DNA from: Streptococcus infantis
GTDB lineage: Bacteria; Bacillota; Bacilli; Lactobacillales; Streptococcaceae
Reading direction: 5' to 3'
DNA: 64,000 nucleotides
NCBI RefSeq assembly: GCF_000960085.1
Contig: NZ_JYGT01000003.1
Span: forward strand, 32,893-96,892
The notes below the pieces were generated by a model. That model was not told where the DNA came from. It was given only the letters and a program-made list of their open reading frames with translations, and did not search any database. Both the position numbers and the translations under genes were made by a program. Of the stretch, positions 9,467-19,371 are shown piece by piece. Position 1 is the stretch's first letter. Each line of letters opens with the position of its first letter.

Positions 9467-10684
9467 ATGAAGAAAAAAATTCTAGCATCACTTTTATTAA
9501 GTACAGTATTAGTTTCACAAGGAGCTGTTCTTTCAAGTGTTCAAGCCAATACAACAGATGAAAAAATTGCTGCTCAAGATAGTAAAATTAGTAACTTGAC
9601 AGCTCAACAGAAAGAAGCTCAAAAACAAGTAGATGAAATTCAAACTAAAGTTTCAGCTATTCAATCAGAACAAGAAAAATTACAATCTGAAAACGAAAAA
9701 CTTCAAGAAGAATCTAAAAAACTTGAAGGTGAAATTGCAGAGCTTTCAAAAAATATCGTAGCACGTAATGAATCACTTGAAAACCAAGCTCGTAGTGCAC
9801 AAACAAACGGAACTGCTACAAGTTACATCAATACGATTATTAACTCTGACTCAATCACAGAAGCTATTTCTCGTGTTGCAGCCATGAGTGAAATCGTATC
9901 AGCAAACAATAAAATGTTGCAGCAACAAAAAGAAGATAAGAAAGCTATCTCTGAAAAACAAGTTGCAAACAACGAAGCAATCAATACAGTCATTGCTAAC
10001 CAACAAACGCTTGCTGACGATGCTCAAGCTTTGACAACAAAACAAGCTGAATTGAAAGTAGCTGAGTTGAATCTTGCAGCTGAAAAAGCATCAGCAGAGA
10101 GCGAAAAAGCTACTTTGTTAGAACAAAAAGCAGCAGCAGAAGCTGAAGCAAAAGCAGCAGCAGAAGCTGAGGCGGCTTATAAAGCTAAACAAGCAAGTCA
10201 ACAACAAACACTGATTGCTTCTGCGAAAACAACTTTTACAGAACAAGTACAAGCAACTTCTACTTCAACATCTTCATCATCATCAGATGATGATTCAAGC
10301 TACACACCTGCAGTAACTACGGTAAGTCAACGACCAACTTATAGTTCAAATGCTTCAAGTTATCCTGTAGGTCAATGTACATGGGGAGCTAAAACTTTAG
10401 CACCATGGGCTGGCGATTACTGGGGTAATGGTGGTCAGTGGGCAGCTAGTGCAGCAGCAGCTGGATTCCGTACAGGTTCTACACCACAAGTTGGTGCAAT
10501 TGCTTCATGGGATGATGGAGGATATGGACACGTAGCAGTTGTTACGGCTGTGGAGTCTCCAACTCGCATTCAAGTTTCAGAATGTAACTATGATGGTAGC
10601 GGAACTCAACCAATCGGAAATTATCGTGGATGGTTTAATCCTACAGCATCACGTGGTACGGTAAGATACATTTATCCAAACTAA
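9467..10684 (+). CDS. pcsB: Peptidoglycan hydrolase PcsB (CHAP domain)
   Basis: PcsB is the secreted, FtsEX-controlled murein hydrolase needed for daughter-cell separation. The 405 residues have a signal peptide (about 1-27, ending SSVQA), then a long coiled coil at about 30-250 with an Ala/Glu/Lys-rich helix ([13 protein letters not shown]). A Ser/Thr linker precedes a C-terminal CHAP domain from about residue 285. The catalytic Cys is in [11 protein letters not shown] and the His in GYGHVAVV. An AAGGAG site lies upstream of the ATG. It has its own promoter and a terminator downstream. Confidence 0.96.
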   Translation: MKKKILASLLLSTVLVSQGAVLSSVQANTTDEKIAAQDSKISNLTAQQKEAQKQVDEIQTKVSAIQSEQEKLQSENEKLQEESKKLEGEIAELSKNIVARNESLENQARSAQTNGTATSYINTIINSDSITEAISRVAAMSEIVSANNKMLQQQKEDKKAISEKQVANNEAINTVIANQQTLADDAQALTTKQAELKVAELNLAAEKASAESEKATLLEQKAAAEAEAKAAAEAEAAYKAKQASQQQTLIASAKTTFTEQVQATSTSTSSSSSDDDSSYTPAVTTVSQRPTYSSNASSYPVGQCTWGAKTLAPWAGDYWGNGGQWAASAAAAGFRTGSTPQVGAIASWDDGGYGHVAVVTAVESPTRIQVSECNYDGSGTQPIGNYRGWFNPTASRGTVRYIYPN

Positions 10685-10705
10685 TATACTGATTATTACT
10701 AAATT

Positions 10706-10736
10706 TAGGGTGAGGTTTTATTAATCTCACCCTTTG
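10706..10736 (+). terminator. Rho-independent terminator of pcsB
   Basis: AGGGTGAG at 10707-10714 pairs with CTCACCCT at 10726-10733, followed by a short T run. It ends the pcsB transcript. Confidence 0.8.
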
Positions 10737-10896
10737 TATAGTGCTGAAAAATAAATTTCATTATATAATTACTTGAACTTATTTTGTATTCTATTCTTAA
10801 TAATTATTTAGTTAAAGTTAGATGAAATTTAGAGATTTAGTACGAGTGTAGCTTGTTAATAAAAAATGGTTTCTAAAGGGAATTGGTACTGGAATT

Positions 10897-12108
10897 ATGT
10901 TTACTTATAAAACGAATGTTGATGTCAAAGAGTGGGATTTATTTTTACAAAATCATCCTCAAGGAAATTTATTGCAGAGTAGTGATTGGTCCAAGATAAA
11001 GGATACTTGGGGGAATGAGAGAGTTGGATTTTATAAAGAAAATCAACTAGTTGGAGTAGCGAACATCTTAATTCAGCCTCTTCCATTAGGATTTTCCATG
11101 TTCTATATTCCAAGAGGCCCAGTTATTAATTATGAAGATAAAGAACTTCTGAAATTTGTGCTTTTAACATTGAAAAAACTTGCTAAAAAAAGCCATGCAA
11201 TAATGGTTAAATTTGATCCAAGTTTGTTTATCAGTCGAAGTCTTATCGACCAAGAAACTATTCAAAATTCTAAAACTTTTGAAATTGTTGAGGAATTGCA
11301 AAAAAACAAAGTTCATTGGACAGGTTTGACAAAGGATATGGCAGAAAACATACAACCTCGTTTTCAAGCTAATATTCATAAAGAAAACTTCTCGTTGGAT
11401 CAACTATCCAAGTCTACTAGACAGGCAATCCGAACTGCAAGAAATAAAGGATTGGAAGTAAAATTCGGTGGACTCGACTTATTAGATGAATTTTCATTTT
11501 TAATGAAGAAAACAGAGTCTCGTAAGAATATCAGTTTACGAGGCAAAGATTATTATCAGAAGTTACTGACTACTTATCCTGATCACTCTTTTATCACACT
11601 GAGCTATTTAGATTTACCTAATAGACTGAAAGAAGTTGAGCAGCAACTCGAAAAGAATCTTAAAATAGCGCAGAAATTTACTGATAAAACGAAAGAAGGC
11701 AAAATAAAAGAGAATCAGCAAGAGAGAAAACGATTAGAGGAAGAAATTTCTTTTCTTAAGAGCCATATTGATAGAGGAGACAGTGTCGTTCCATTGTCTG
11801 GAACTTTAACCATTGAATTTGGGAAAACTTCTGAAAACTTATATGCTGGAATGAATGAGGAATTTAGACATTATCAACCTGCTATTCCTACATGGTTTGA
11901 GACTGCTCAGCATTCATTTGAACGTGGAGCAGAGACTCATAATATGGGTGGAATTGAAAATAATTTAGAGGGTGGGTTATTTAATTTTAAATCTAAGTTT
12001 AATCCCACTATTGAGGAGTTTGCTGGTGAGTTTAACTATCCAACTAGTTCGTTATATTTCTTGTTTAATCTAGCTTATAAGATTCGTAAGAAACTTCGAA
12101 GTAGATAG
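10897..12108 (+). CDS. FemXAB/MurMN-family peptidoglycan bridge aminoacyltransferase
   Basis: A 403-residue protein of the FemABX/MurMN family, which transfers amino acids from aminoacyl-tRNA to the lipid II stem peptide. It shows the GNAT-like double domain (GNLLQSSDWSKIKDTWG at the start, FYIPRGPV near residue 70). The diagnostic charged helical arm is inserted at about residues 245-300 (KEVEQQLEKNLKIAQKF to ERKRLEEEISFLKSHI), then YAGMNEEFRHYQPA and the C-terminal MGGIENN motif. It stands alone between pcsB and rpsB with its own terminator. It could be an additional MurM/MurN paralogue; which residue it adds is unknown. The upstream 210 bases are AT-rich with no clear promoter. Confidence 0.88.
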   Translation: MFTYKTNVDVKEWDLFLQNHPQGNLLQSSDWSKIKDTWGNERVGFYKENQLVGVANILIQPLPLGFSMFYIPRGPVINYEDKELLKFVLLTLKKLAKKSHAIMVKFDPSLFISRSLIDQETIQNSKTFEIVEELQKNKVHWTGLTKDMAENIQPRFQANIHKENFSLDQLSKSTRQAIRTARNKGLEVKFGGLDLLDEFSFLMKKTESRKNISLRGKDYYQKLLTTYPDHSFITLSYLDLPNRLKEVEQQLEKNLKIAQKFTDKTKEGKIKENQQERKRLEEEISFLKSHIDRGDSVVPLSGTLTIEFGKTSENLYAGMNEEFRHYQPAIPTWFETAQHSFERGAETHNMGGIENNLEGGLFNFKSKFNPTIEEFAGEFNYPTSSLYFLFNLAYKIRKKLRSR

Positions 12109-12149
12109 CATAAACACCACTACATTAAATTAAAAAAATTAGCTATTAG

Positions 12150-12182
12150 AACATCTCAGCAGTGTATGTTGAGATGTTTTAA
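12150..12182 (+). terminator. Rho-independent terminator of the FemXAB-like gene
   Basis: AACATCTCA at 12150-12158 pairs with TGAGATGTT at 12170-12178 and is followed by T residues. Confidence 0.8.
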
Positions 12183-12232
12183 ATTTAGAGCTTTTAACTG
12201 GTAATTTAATAAGGAGAAAATAACAAAATTAC

Positions 12233-12261
12233 TTGAAATAAAGCTCCAATTATGATAGAAT
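12233..12261 (+). promoter_or_regulatory. rpsB-tsf promoter
   Basis: TTGAAA at 12233-12238, a 17-base spacer, then TAGAAT at 12256-12261 preceded by TGA (extended -10). Transcription should begin near 12268, leaving a leader of about 110 bases. Confidence 0.8.
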
Positions 12262-12290
12262 GAAACTTGTCGTGTGAACGATAATACTCA

Positions 12291-12348
12291 TTCTTGATGA
12301 ATTGTGAAATTGTTGCCTTTGGGTTGTTTTGCAAGCTGAAATCAAGAA
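12291..12348 (+). promoter_or_regulatory. Structured rpsB 5' leader (possible S2 autoregulatory element)
   Basis: TTCTTGAT at 12291-12298 is a perfect inverted match to ATCAAGAA at 12341-12348, closing a 42-base interior, just upstream of the rpsB ribosome site. Ribosomal protein operons often carry autoregulatory leaders, and S2 leaders are known in other bacteria. That this stem binds S2 is only inference. Confidence 0.4.
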
Positions 12349-12377
12349 GAGGAAAAAACAAAAAAGGAGAAATACTC

Positions 12378-13160
12378 ATGGCAGTAATTTCAATGAAACA
12401 ACTTCTTGAGGCTGGTGTACACTTTGGTCACCAAACTCGTCGCTGGAACCCTAAGATGGCTAAGTACATCTTCACTGAACGTAACGGAATCCACGTTATC
12501 GACTTGCAACAAACTGTAAAATACGCTGACCAAGCATACGACTTTATGCGTGATGCAGCAGCTAACGATGCAGTTGTATTGTTTGTTGGTACTAAGAAAC
12601 AAGCTGCTGACGCTGTTAAAGAAGAAGCAGAACGTTCAGGTCAATACTTCATCAACCACCGTTGGTTGGGTGGTACCCTTACTAACTGGGGAACAATCCA
12701 AAAACGTATCGCTCGTTTGAAAGAAATTAAACGTATGGAAGAAGAAGGAATCTTCGACGTTCTTCCTAAGAAAGAAGTTGCACTTCTTAACAAACAACGC
12801 GCTCGTCTTGAAAAATTCTTGGGTGGTATCGAAGACATGCCTCGCATCCCAGATGTAATGTACGTAGTTGACCCACATAAAGAGCAAATCGCTGTTAAAG
12901 AAGCTAAAAAATTGGGAATCCCAGTTGTAGCGATGGTTGACACAAACACTGATCCAGATGATATCGATGTAATCATCCCAGCTAACGATGACGCTATCCG
13001 CGCAGTTAAGTTGATCACAGCTAAATTGGCAGACGCTATCATCGAAGGTCGCCAAGGTGAAGATGCTGTAGCAGCAGTTGAAGCAGAATTTGCAGCTTCA
13101 GAAGCTCAAGCAGACTCAATCGAAGAAATCGTTGAAGTTGTTGAAGGCGACAACGCTTAA
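12378..13160 (+). CDS. rpsB: 30S ribosomal protein S2
   Basis: S2 is a late-assembling 30S protein. The 260 residues start [31 protein letters not shown], the canonical S2 opening, and include the signature [29 protein letters not shown] placed the start at 12378 behind AAAAAGGAG; a longer in-frame reading from 12294 lies in the leader and is not family-like. Codon use is strongly biased, as expected for high expression. It pairs with tsf downstream. Confidence 0.98.
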   Translation: MAVISMKQLLEAGVHFGHQTRRWNPKMAKYIFTERNGIHVIDLQQTVKYADQAYDFMRDAAANDAVVLFVGTKKQAADAVKEEAERSGQYFINHRWLGGTLTNWGTIQKRIARLKEIKRMEEEGIFDVLPKKEVALLNKQRARLEKFLGGIEDMPRIPDVMYVVDPHKEQIAVKEAKKLGIPVVAMVDTNTDPDDIDVIIPANDDAIRAVKLITAKLADAIIEGRQGEDAVAAVEAEFAASEAQADSIEEIVEVVEGDNA

Positions 13161-13180
13161 TTCGTATAAATAGTAATTAC

Positions 13181-13217
13181 CTAGGAGGGCGGGGCTTAGC
13201 CCGGCTCTCCTATTTTT
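13181..13217 (+). terminator. Hairpin between rpsB and tsf (partial terminator/attenuator)
   Basis: A GC-rich stem runs from TAGGAG at 13182 to CTCCTA at 13207-13212 around GGGGC/GCCC with a short loop, followed by TTTTT. It sits 26 bases before the tsf ATG and would let rpsB be made in excess of tsf. Confidence 0.75.
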
Positions 13218-13238
13218 AAAAAATATAGGAGAATCAAA

Positions 13239-14279
13239 ATGGCAGAAATTACAGCTAAACTTGTTAAAGAGTTGCGTGAAAAATCTGGTGCTGGTGTTAT
13301 GGACGCTAAGAAAGCATTGGTTGAAGTTGAAGGTGATATCGAAAAAGCGATCGAATTGCTTCGCGAAAAAGGTATGGCTAAGGCAGCTAAGAAAGCTGAC
13401 CGTGTTGCAGCTGAAGGTTTGACTGGTGTATTTGTTAACGGTAACGTTGCAGCAGTAGTTGAAGTAAATGCTGAAACTGACTTCGTTGCGAAAAACGCTC
13501 AATTCGTTGAGTTGGTAAATGCTACAGCTAAAGTAATCGCTGAAGGTAAACCAGCTAACAACGAAGAAGCACTTGCTTTGACAATGCCTTCAGGTGAAAC
13601 TCTTGAAGCTGCATATGTATCTGCAACAGCTACAATCGGTGAAAAAATCTCATTCCGTCGTTTTGCTTTGCTTGAAAAAACAGATGCACAACACTTCGGA
13701 GCATACCAACACAATGGTGGACGTATCGGTGTTATCTCTGTAATCGAAGGTGGAGACGAAGCGCTTGCTAAACAAATCTCAATGCACATCGCTGCTATGA
13801 AACCAACAGTTCTTTCATACAAAGAATTGGATGAGCAATTTGTTAAAGATGAGTTGGCACAATTGAACCACGTTATCGATCAAGATAACGAAAGCCGTGC
13901 AATGGTTGGTAAACCAGCTCTTCCACACCTTAAATATGGTTCTAAAGCTCAATTGACTGATGAAGTCATCGCTCAAGCTGAAGAAGATATTAAAGCTGAA
14001 TTGGCTGCAGAAGGTAAACCAGAAAAAATCTGGGATAAAATCATTCCTGGTAAAATGGATCGCTTCATGCTTGACAACACTAAAGTTGACCAAGCATACA
14101 CACTTCTTGCACAAGTTTACATCATGGATGACAGCAAGACAGTTGAAGCTTACCTTGAATCAGTTAACGCTTCAGTAGTTGAGTTCGCTCGCTTTGAAGT
14201 TGGTGAAGGTATCGAAAAAGCTGCAAACGACTTTGAAGCAGAAGTTGCAGCTACAATGGCAGCAGCCTTGAATAACTAA
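13239..14279 (+). CDS. tsf: Translation elongation factor Ts
   Basis: EF-Ts is the guanine-nucleotide exchange factor for EF-Tu. The 346 residues start with the UBA-like domain ([25 protein letters not shown]) and carry the core motif [10 protein letters not shown], which contacts the Tu G domain. The ATG at 13239 follows AGGAG. Codon bias is strong. It is read with rpsB through the intercistronic hairpin, and a terminator follows. Confidence 0.98.
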   Translation: MAEITAKLVKELREKSGAGVMDAKKALVEVEGDIEKAIELLREKGMAKAAKKADRVAAEGLTGVFVNGNVAAVVEVNAETDFVAKNAQFVELVNATAKVIAEGKPANNEEALALTMPSGETLEAAYVSATATIGEKISFRRFALLEKTDAQHFGAYQHNGGRIGVISVIEGGDEALAKQISMHIAAMKPTVLSYKELDEQFVKDELAQLNHVIDQDNESRAMVGKPALPHLKYGSKAQLTDEVIAQAEEDIKAELAAEGKPEKIWDKIIPGKMDRFMLDNTKVDQAYTLLAQVYIMDDSKTVEAYLESVNASVVEFARFEVGEGIEKAANDFEAEVAATMAAALNN

Positions 14280-14301
14280 TAATAAAAAATTAAATAATGA
14301 A

Positions 14302-14352
14302 TTGCACTCTAAATATTAGATTTTTGTATCTAACTTTTGGAGTGCAGTTTTT
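14302..14352 (+). terminator. Rho-independent terminator of rpsB-tsf
   Basis: TTGCACTC at 14302-14309 pairs with GAGTGCAG near 14340-14347 with an AT-rich inner stem (TTAGA/TCTAA), followed by TTTTTATT. Confidence 0.8.
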
Positions 14353-14590
14353 ATTAGCTCCTTACTTGATTAAGACAAATTGATTAGTAGTAATAATTTG
14401 ATTCAATTAATACTTTGGTAGTGTGTAATAGTGAGATTGACATACCCTACCGAAATGAATGTATGAGAATTTAGCAGTAGAATGAAAAATAGTTTAAGAT
14501 ATTTTTTAATATCCACTTTGTGATTCTGAATACTTATTTTTCCTTTTGGAACAAGAATAAAGTTCTCATTTTAACTCAAATCAATCTTAG

Positions 14591-14635
14591 AAAATCGCAA
14601 ATGAAAATTCGTTTGCGATTTTTCTGTACTTTTCA
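14591..14635 (+). terminator. Terminator-like hairpin upstream of purC
   Basis: AAAATCGCAAA at 14591-14601 pairs with TTTGCGATTTTT at about 14622-14633. Its position, 240 bases past the tsf terminator and just before the pur promoter, suggests insulation. It is symmetric enough to act in either direction. Confidence 0.6.
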
Positions 14636-14641
14636 GATATG

Positions 14642-14664
14642 ATATCAAATATAGTTCGTGAAAT
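14642..14664 (-). promoter_or_regulatory. Candidate PurR box upstream of purC
   Basis: The minus strand reads TTTCACGAACTAT, which fits the Gram-positive PurBox AWWWCCGAACWWT at its CGAAC core and T/A flanks. It lies directly upstream of the -35. PurR of streptococci is known to activate pur genes from such boxes when PRPP is high. Confidence 0.6.
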
Positions 14665-14666
14665 AT

Positions 14667-14695
14667 TTGATTTTTGGCGTCTGTTGTGTTAGAAT
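14667..14695 (+). promoter_or_regulatory. purC promoter
   Basis: TTGATT at 14667-14672, a 17-base spacer, and TAGAAT at 14690-14695. The purC start is 33 bases downstream behind GAAAGG. Confidence 0.7.
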
Positions 14696-14727
14696 GATGT
14701 AAAGTAATACGAAAGGCGAACAAGAAA

Positions 14728-15435
14728 ATGTCCAGTAAACTTATTTATACGGGAAAAGCTAAAGATATCTATACTACAGAAGACGAAAATGTGATTAAGT
14801 CGGTCTACAAGGACCAGGCCACTATGCTGAATGGAGCTCGCAAGGAGACTATTAAAGGTAAAGGTGTGCTAAATAATCAGATTTCGTCTCTTATTTTTGA
14901 AAAATTGAATGCTGCGGCTGTTGCGACGCACTTTATAAAACGTATCTCTGATACCGAACAATTGAATAAGAAGGTTAAAATCATTCCTTTGGAGGTTGTC
15001 CTTCGTAACGTGACTGCCGGTTCTTTTTCTAAACGTTTTGGCGTTGAAGAAGGTTTGGATTTGGAAACTCCAATCGTTGAATTTTACTATAAAAATGATG
15101 AATTGGATGATCCATTTATCAATGATGAGCATGTCAAGTTCTTGGATATTGCTAACGATGAGCAAATTGCTTATATCAAGGAAGAAACGCGTCGGATCAA
15201 TGAATTGCTGAAAGATTGGTTTGCACAAATTGGTCTTCGTTTGATTGACTTCAAATTGGAATTTGGTTTTGATAAGGATGGCAAGATTATCTTGGCAGAT
15301 GAATTTTCACCAGATAACTGTCGCCTTTGGGATGCGGAAGGTCATCACATGGATAAGGATGTTTTCCGTCGTGATCTTGGTAGCTTGACAGATGTTTATG
15401 AAGTTGTATTGGAAAAATTGCAAGGATTGAAGTAG
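14728..15435 (+). CDS. purC: Phosphoribosylaminoimidazole-succinocarboxamide synthase (SAICAR synthetase)
   Basis: PurC condenses CAIR with aspartate using ATP to give SAICAR in purine synthesis. The 235 residues begin with the nucleotide-binding hairpin [15 protein letters not shown] and contain the signatures [12 protein letters not shown] and [14 protein letters not shown]. It is the first gene of the long pur cluster; purL follows after 66 bases. A PurR box and promoter precede it. Confidence 0.97.
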   Translation: MSSKLIYTGKAKDIYTTEDENVIKSVYKDQATMLNGARKETIKGKGVLNNQISSLIFEKLNAAAVATHFIKRISDTEQLNKKVKIIPLEVVLRNVTAGSFSKRFGVEEGLDLETPIVEFYYKNDELDDPFINDEHVKFLDIANDEQIAYIKEETRRINELLKDWFAQIGLRLIDFKLEFGFDKDGKIILADEFSPDNCRLWDAEGHHMDKDVFRRDLGSLTDVYEVVLEKLQGLK

Positions 15436-15501
15436 CCTTTTACAAATAGAATACTTGGTCTTCACTACAATCTTTAAGTAGAAATAGATAAAGGAAATAA
15501 A

Positions 15502-18500
15502 ATGGATAAACGTATTTTCGTTGAGAAAAAAGCTGATTTTCGTGTAAAATCTCAGTCTTTAGTAAAAGAATTGCAGCATAATCTTCAGTTGAAAACGTTG
15601 AAGGATCTTAGGATTGTTCAGGTTTACGATGTCTTTGGTTTGGCAGAGTACTTGTTTGCGCGTGCGGAAAAACATATTTTCTCTGAGCAAGTGACAGATA
15701 CTGTTTTGGATGAAGCTACGGTTAAGGCTGATCTTGAGAAGTATGCTTTCTTTGCGATCGAAAGTTTGCCTGGTCAATTTGACCAACGTGCGGCATCTTC
15801 ACAAGAAGCTTTGCTTTTGCTTGGTAGTTCAAATGATGTAACAGTGAACACAGCACAACTTTACTTGGTTAACAAGGATATTGATGCAAATGAGTTGGAA
15901 GCTGTCAAAAACTACCTTTTGAACCCAGTGGATTCTCGTTTCAAAGATATCACTGTTGGCATTGCGAAACAGGATTTCTCTGAGTCTGACAAGACCATTC
16001 CAAGCTTGGATTTCTTTGAAACTTATACGGCAGAAGATTTTGCACAGTATAAGGCGGAGCAAGGATTGGCCATGGAAGTGGATGATCTTCTCTTCATTCA
16101 AGATTACTTCAAATCCATTGGACGTGTACCAACTGAGACTGAGTTGAAGGTTTTGGATACTTACTGGTCTGACCACTGCCGTCATACAACTTTCGAAACT
16201 GAGTTGAAAAACATCGACTTTTCAGCTTCTAAATTTGAAAAACAATTGCAAGCGACTTATGACAAGTATATTGCCATGCGTGATGAGTTGGGACGTACAG
16301 GAAAACCTCAAACCTTGATGGATATGGCCACTATTTTTGGCCGTTATGAGCGTGCTAATGGTCGTTTGGATGACATGGAAGTGTCTGATGAAATCAATGC
16401 CTGCTCTGTTGAAATTGAAGTGGATGTTAATGGTATCAAAGAACCATGGCTCCTCATGTTCAAAAACGAAACTCATAACCACCCAACTGAAATTGAACCA
16501 TTTGGTGGGGCAGCTACTTGTATCGGTGGTGCCATTCGTGACCCATTGTCAGGACGTTCATACGTTTACCAAGCCATGCGTATCTCAGGTGCTGGTGATA
16601 TCACAGCTCCAATTTCAGAAACACGTGCTGGTAAATTGCCACAACAAGTGATTTCTAAAACAGCGGCTCACGGTTATTCTTCATACGGTAACCAAATTGG
16701 TCTTGCAACAACTTATGTTCGTGAATACTTCCACCCAGGTTTCGTTGCTAAGCGTATGGAGCTAGGTGCAGTTGTCGGTGCGGCTCCTAAGGAAAATGTT
16801 GTCCGTGAAAAACCTGAAGCAGGTGATGTGATTATCTTGCTCGGTGGTAAGACTGGACGTGACGGTGTCGGTGGTGCGACAGGTTCTTCTAAAGTTCAAA
16901 CAGTTGAATCTGTTGAAACAGCTGGTGCTGAGGTTCAAAAAGGGAATGCCATCGAAGAACGTAAGATTCAACGTCTTTTCCGTAATGGGGATGTGACCCG
17001 TCTGATTAAGAAATCAAATGACTTTGGTGCTGGTGGTGTCTGTGTGGCTATCGGTGAATTGGCTGATGGTCTTGAAATTGATCTAGACAAAGTGCCATTG
17101 AAATACCAAGGTTTGAACGGTACAGAAATTGCTATCTCTGAATCTCAGGAACGTATGGCCGTAGTGGTTCGTCCAGAAGATGTAGATGCTTTCGTTGCTG
17201 AATGTAACAAAGAAAATATTGATGCTGTTGTCGTTGCGACGGTGACTGAGAAACCAAACCTTGTCATGCACTGGAATGGTGAAACCATTGTTGATTTGGA
17301 ACGTCGTTTCCTTGATACAAACGGTGTACGTGTGGTTGTAGATGCTAAGGTGGTTGACAAGGATGTCAAGCTTCCAGAAGAACGTCAAACATCTGCTGAA
17401 ACCCTCGAAGCTGATACTCTTGAAGTCTTGGCTGACCTTAACCATGCCAGTCAAAAAGGATTACAAACCATCTTTGATAGCTCAGTTGGTCGTTCAACAG
17501 TCAATCACCCACTTGGTGGTCGTTACCAAATCACACCAACGGAAGCTTCTGTACAGAAATTGCCAGTCCAACATGGTGTGACCACAACTGCTTCTGTCAT
17601 GGCGCAAGGATTCAACCCTTATGTAGCAGAATGGTCTCCATACCATGGCGCTGCTTATGCGGTTATCGAAGCAACTGCTCGTTTGGTTGCTGCTGGTGCA
17701 AACTGGTCTAAGACTCGCTTCTCTTACCAAGAGTACTTCGAGCGTATGGATAAACAAGCAGAGCGTTTTGGTCAACCAGTAGCTGCTCTCCTTGGATCCA
17801 TTGAAGCTCAGATTCAACTTGGTTTGCCATCTATCGGTGGTAAAGACTCTATGTCTGGTACCTTTGAAGAATTGACCGTACCACCAACATTGGTTGCTTT
17901 TGGGGTAACAACTGCAGATAGCCGTAAGGTTCTTTCTCCAGAATTCAAAGCTGCTGTTGAAAATATTTACTACATTCCTGGTCAAGCTTTGGCACAAGAA
18001 ATTGACTTCAATCTTATCAAGTCTAACTTTGCTCAATTTGAAGCCATCCAAGCTGACCATAAAGTCACATCTGCATCAGCTGTCAAATATGGTGGTGTGG
18101 TTGAAGCTCTTGCCCTTGCAACATTTGGTAACCATATTGGTGCCACTGTAACCCTTGAAAATCTTGAGACTGCCTTGACAGCTCAATTAGGTGGGTTCGT
18201 CTTCACATCTCCGGAAGAAATTTCAGGTGTTGCCAAGATTGGACAAACAGCAGCTGACTTTACACTTACTGTCAATGGTGTAACGCTTGATGGACACAAA
18301 CTTGACAGTGCCTTTCAAGGTAAATTGGAAGAGGTTTACCCAACGGAATTTGCACAAGCAACTGAGTTGGAAGAAGTACCTGCAGTGGCATCAGATGCTG
18401 TGATCAAAGCCAAAGAAACAGTTGAGATACCAGTGGTTTACCTCCCGGTATTCCCAGGTACTAACTCTGAGTACGATTCAGCTAAGGCCTTTGAAAAAGA

Positions 18501-19227
18501 AGGTGCAAAAGTCAACTTGGTACCATTTGTCACATTGAATGAAGAGGCGATTGTCAAGTCTGTTGACACTATGGTTGACAATATCGAAAAAGCAAATATT
18601 ATTTTCTTTGCAGGTGGCTTCTCAGCAGCGGATGAACCAGATGGATCAGCTAAATTTATCGTTAACATCTTGCTCAATGAAAAAGTACGTGCAGCTATTG
18701 ATAGCTTCATCGAACGTGGTGGTTTGATTATTGGTATCTGTAACGGATTCCAAGCCCTTGTTAAATCAGGTCTTCTTCCATACGGTAACTTTGAAGATGC
18801 AAGCAGCACGAGTCCAACACTCTTCTACAATGATGCCAACCAACACGTGGCTAAGATGGTTGAAACACGTATTGCCAACACGAACTCACCATGGCTTGCT
18901 GGAGTAGAAGTTGGTGACATCCATGCCATCCCAGTATCACACGGTGAAGGTAAATTTGTCGTGACAGCTGAGGAATTTGCAGAGCTTCGTGACAATGGTC
19001 AAATCTTTACCCAATATGTTGACTTCGAAGGTAAACCAAGCATGGATTCTAAATACAATCCTAACGGATCTGTCAATGCGATCGAAGGTATCACAAGCAA
19101 GAACGGTCAAATTATTGGTAAGATGGGTCACTCAGAACGTTTCGAAGACGGTCTCTTCCAAAATATTCCAGGGAATAAAGACCAACACCTCTTTGCGTCA
19201 GCAGTTAAATACTTTACTGGGAAATAG
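15502..19227 (+). CDS. purL: Phosphoribosylformylglycinamidine synthase (single-chain FGAM synthetase)
   Basis: Converts FGAR, glutamine and ATP to FGAM. This is the large single-chain type of 1241 residues, instead of the separate PurS-PurQ-PurL subunits of bacilli. It has an N-terminal domain with SDHCRHTTFET, AIRS-like ATPase halves (NETHNHPTEIEPFGGAATCIGG; LPSIGGKDSMSG) and a C-terminal glutamine amidotransferase with the nucleophile Cys in GICNGFQALV and the His/Glu pair in SHGEGKF. The gene is full length and intact. It follows purC with an AAAGGA site. Confidence 0.97.
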   Translation: MDKRIFVEKKADFRVKSQSLVKELQHNLQLKTLKDLRIVQVYDVFGLAEYLFARAEKHIFSEQVTDTVLDEATVKADLEKYAFFAIESLPGQFDQRAASSQEALLLLGSSNDVTVNTAQLYLVNKDIDANELEAVKNYLLNPVDSRFKDITVGIAKQDFSESDKTIPSLDFFETYTAEDFAQYKAEQGLAMEVDDLLFIQDYFKSIGRVPTETELKVLDTYWSDHCRHTTFETELKNIDFSASKFEKQLQATYDKYIAMRDELGRTGKPQTLMDMATIFGRYERANGRLDDMEVSDEINACSVEIEVDVNGIKEPWLLMFKNETHNHPTEIEPFGGAATCIGGAIRDPLSGRSYVYQAMRISGAGDITAPISETRAGKLPQQVISKTAAHGYSSYGNQIGLATTYVREYFHPGFVAKRMELGAVVGAAPKENVVREKPEAGDVIILLGGKTGRDGVGGATGSSKVQTVESVETAGAEVQKGNAIEERKIQRLFRNGDVTRLIKKSNDFGAGGVCVAIGELADGLEIDLDKVPLKYQGLNGTEIAISESQERMAVVVRPEDVDAFVAECNKENIDAVVVATVTEKPNLVMHWNGETIVDLERRFLDTNGVRVVVDAKVVDKDVKLPEERQTSAETLEADTLEVLADLNHASQKGLQTIFDSSVGRSTVNHPLGGRYQITPTEASVQKLPVQHGVTTTASVMAQGFNPYVAEWSPYHGAAYAVIEATARLVAAGANWSKTRFSYQEYFERMDKQAERFGQPVAALLGSIEAQIQLGLPSIGGKDSMSGTFEELTVPPTLVAFGVTTADSRKVLSPEFKAAVENIYYIPGQALAQEIDFNLIKSNFAQFEAIQADHKVTSASAVKYGGVVEALALATFGNHIGATVTLENLETALTAQLGGFVFTSPEEISGVAKIGQTAADFTLTVNGVTLDGHKLDSAFQGKLEEVYPTEFAQATELEEVPAVASDAVIKAKETVEIPVVYLPVFPGTNSEYDSAKAFEKEGAKVNLVPFVTLNEEAIVKSVDTMVDNIEKANIIFFAGGFSAADEPDGSAKFIVNILLNEKVRAAIDSFIERGGLIIGICNGFQALVKSGLLPYGNFEDASSTSPTLFYNDANQHVAKMVETRIANTNSPWLAGVEVGDIHAIPVSHGEGKFVVTAEEFAELRDNGQIFTQYVDFEGKPSMDSKYNPNGSVNAIEGITSKNGQIIGKMGHSERFEDGLFQNIPGNKDQHLFASAVKYFTGK

Positions 19228-19335
19228 GCTTTGCAGATTTTCTAATAGATAACCATCAGTGAATGTAAAATCAAGTAGATGTAACTTGCGATAATTGTAA
19301 ATGATTTGTTGTTGTGAGTGAAACGAGCTTCTACC

Positions 19336-19371
19336 GTATCATTCCGCTGTAGTATTGTTAAGGAATGATAC
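19336..19371 (+). repeat. Inverted repeat in the purL-purF spacer
   Basis: GTATCATTCC (19336-19345) and GGAATGATAC (19362-19371) are perfect 10-base inverted arms with a 16-base loop, 24 bases before the purF ATG. There is no T run, so it is not a typical terminator; purF has only a weak ribosome site after it. An mRNA processing or translation-control role is possible. The other spacer bases from 19228 show nothing clear. Confidence 0.6.

Larger units (their letters stand above)
14280..14727 (+). other. 448-base spacer between tsf and purC
   Basis: It holds the tsf terminator (14302-14352), about 230 bases of AT-rich sequence in which I see no gene, a second hairpin (14591-14635) and the purC promoter with a candidate PurR box. 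From memory, neither tsf nor purC has this neighbour in reference pneumococcal maps, so this may be a rearrangement junction. Confidence 0.6.

Noticed and set aside
12294-12377. Upstream extension of rpsB
   Set aside because: In-frame codons lie in the leader stem, do not match S2 and lack a ribosome site; ATG 12378 has one.
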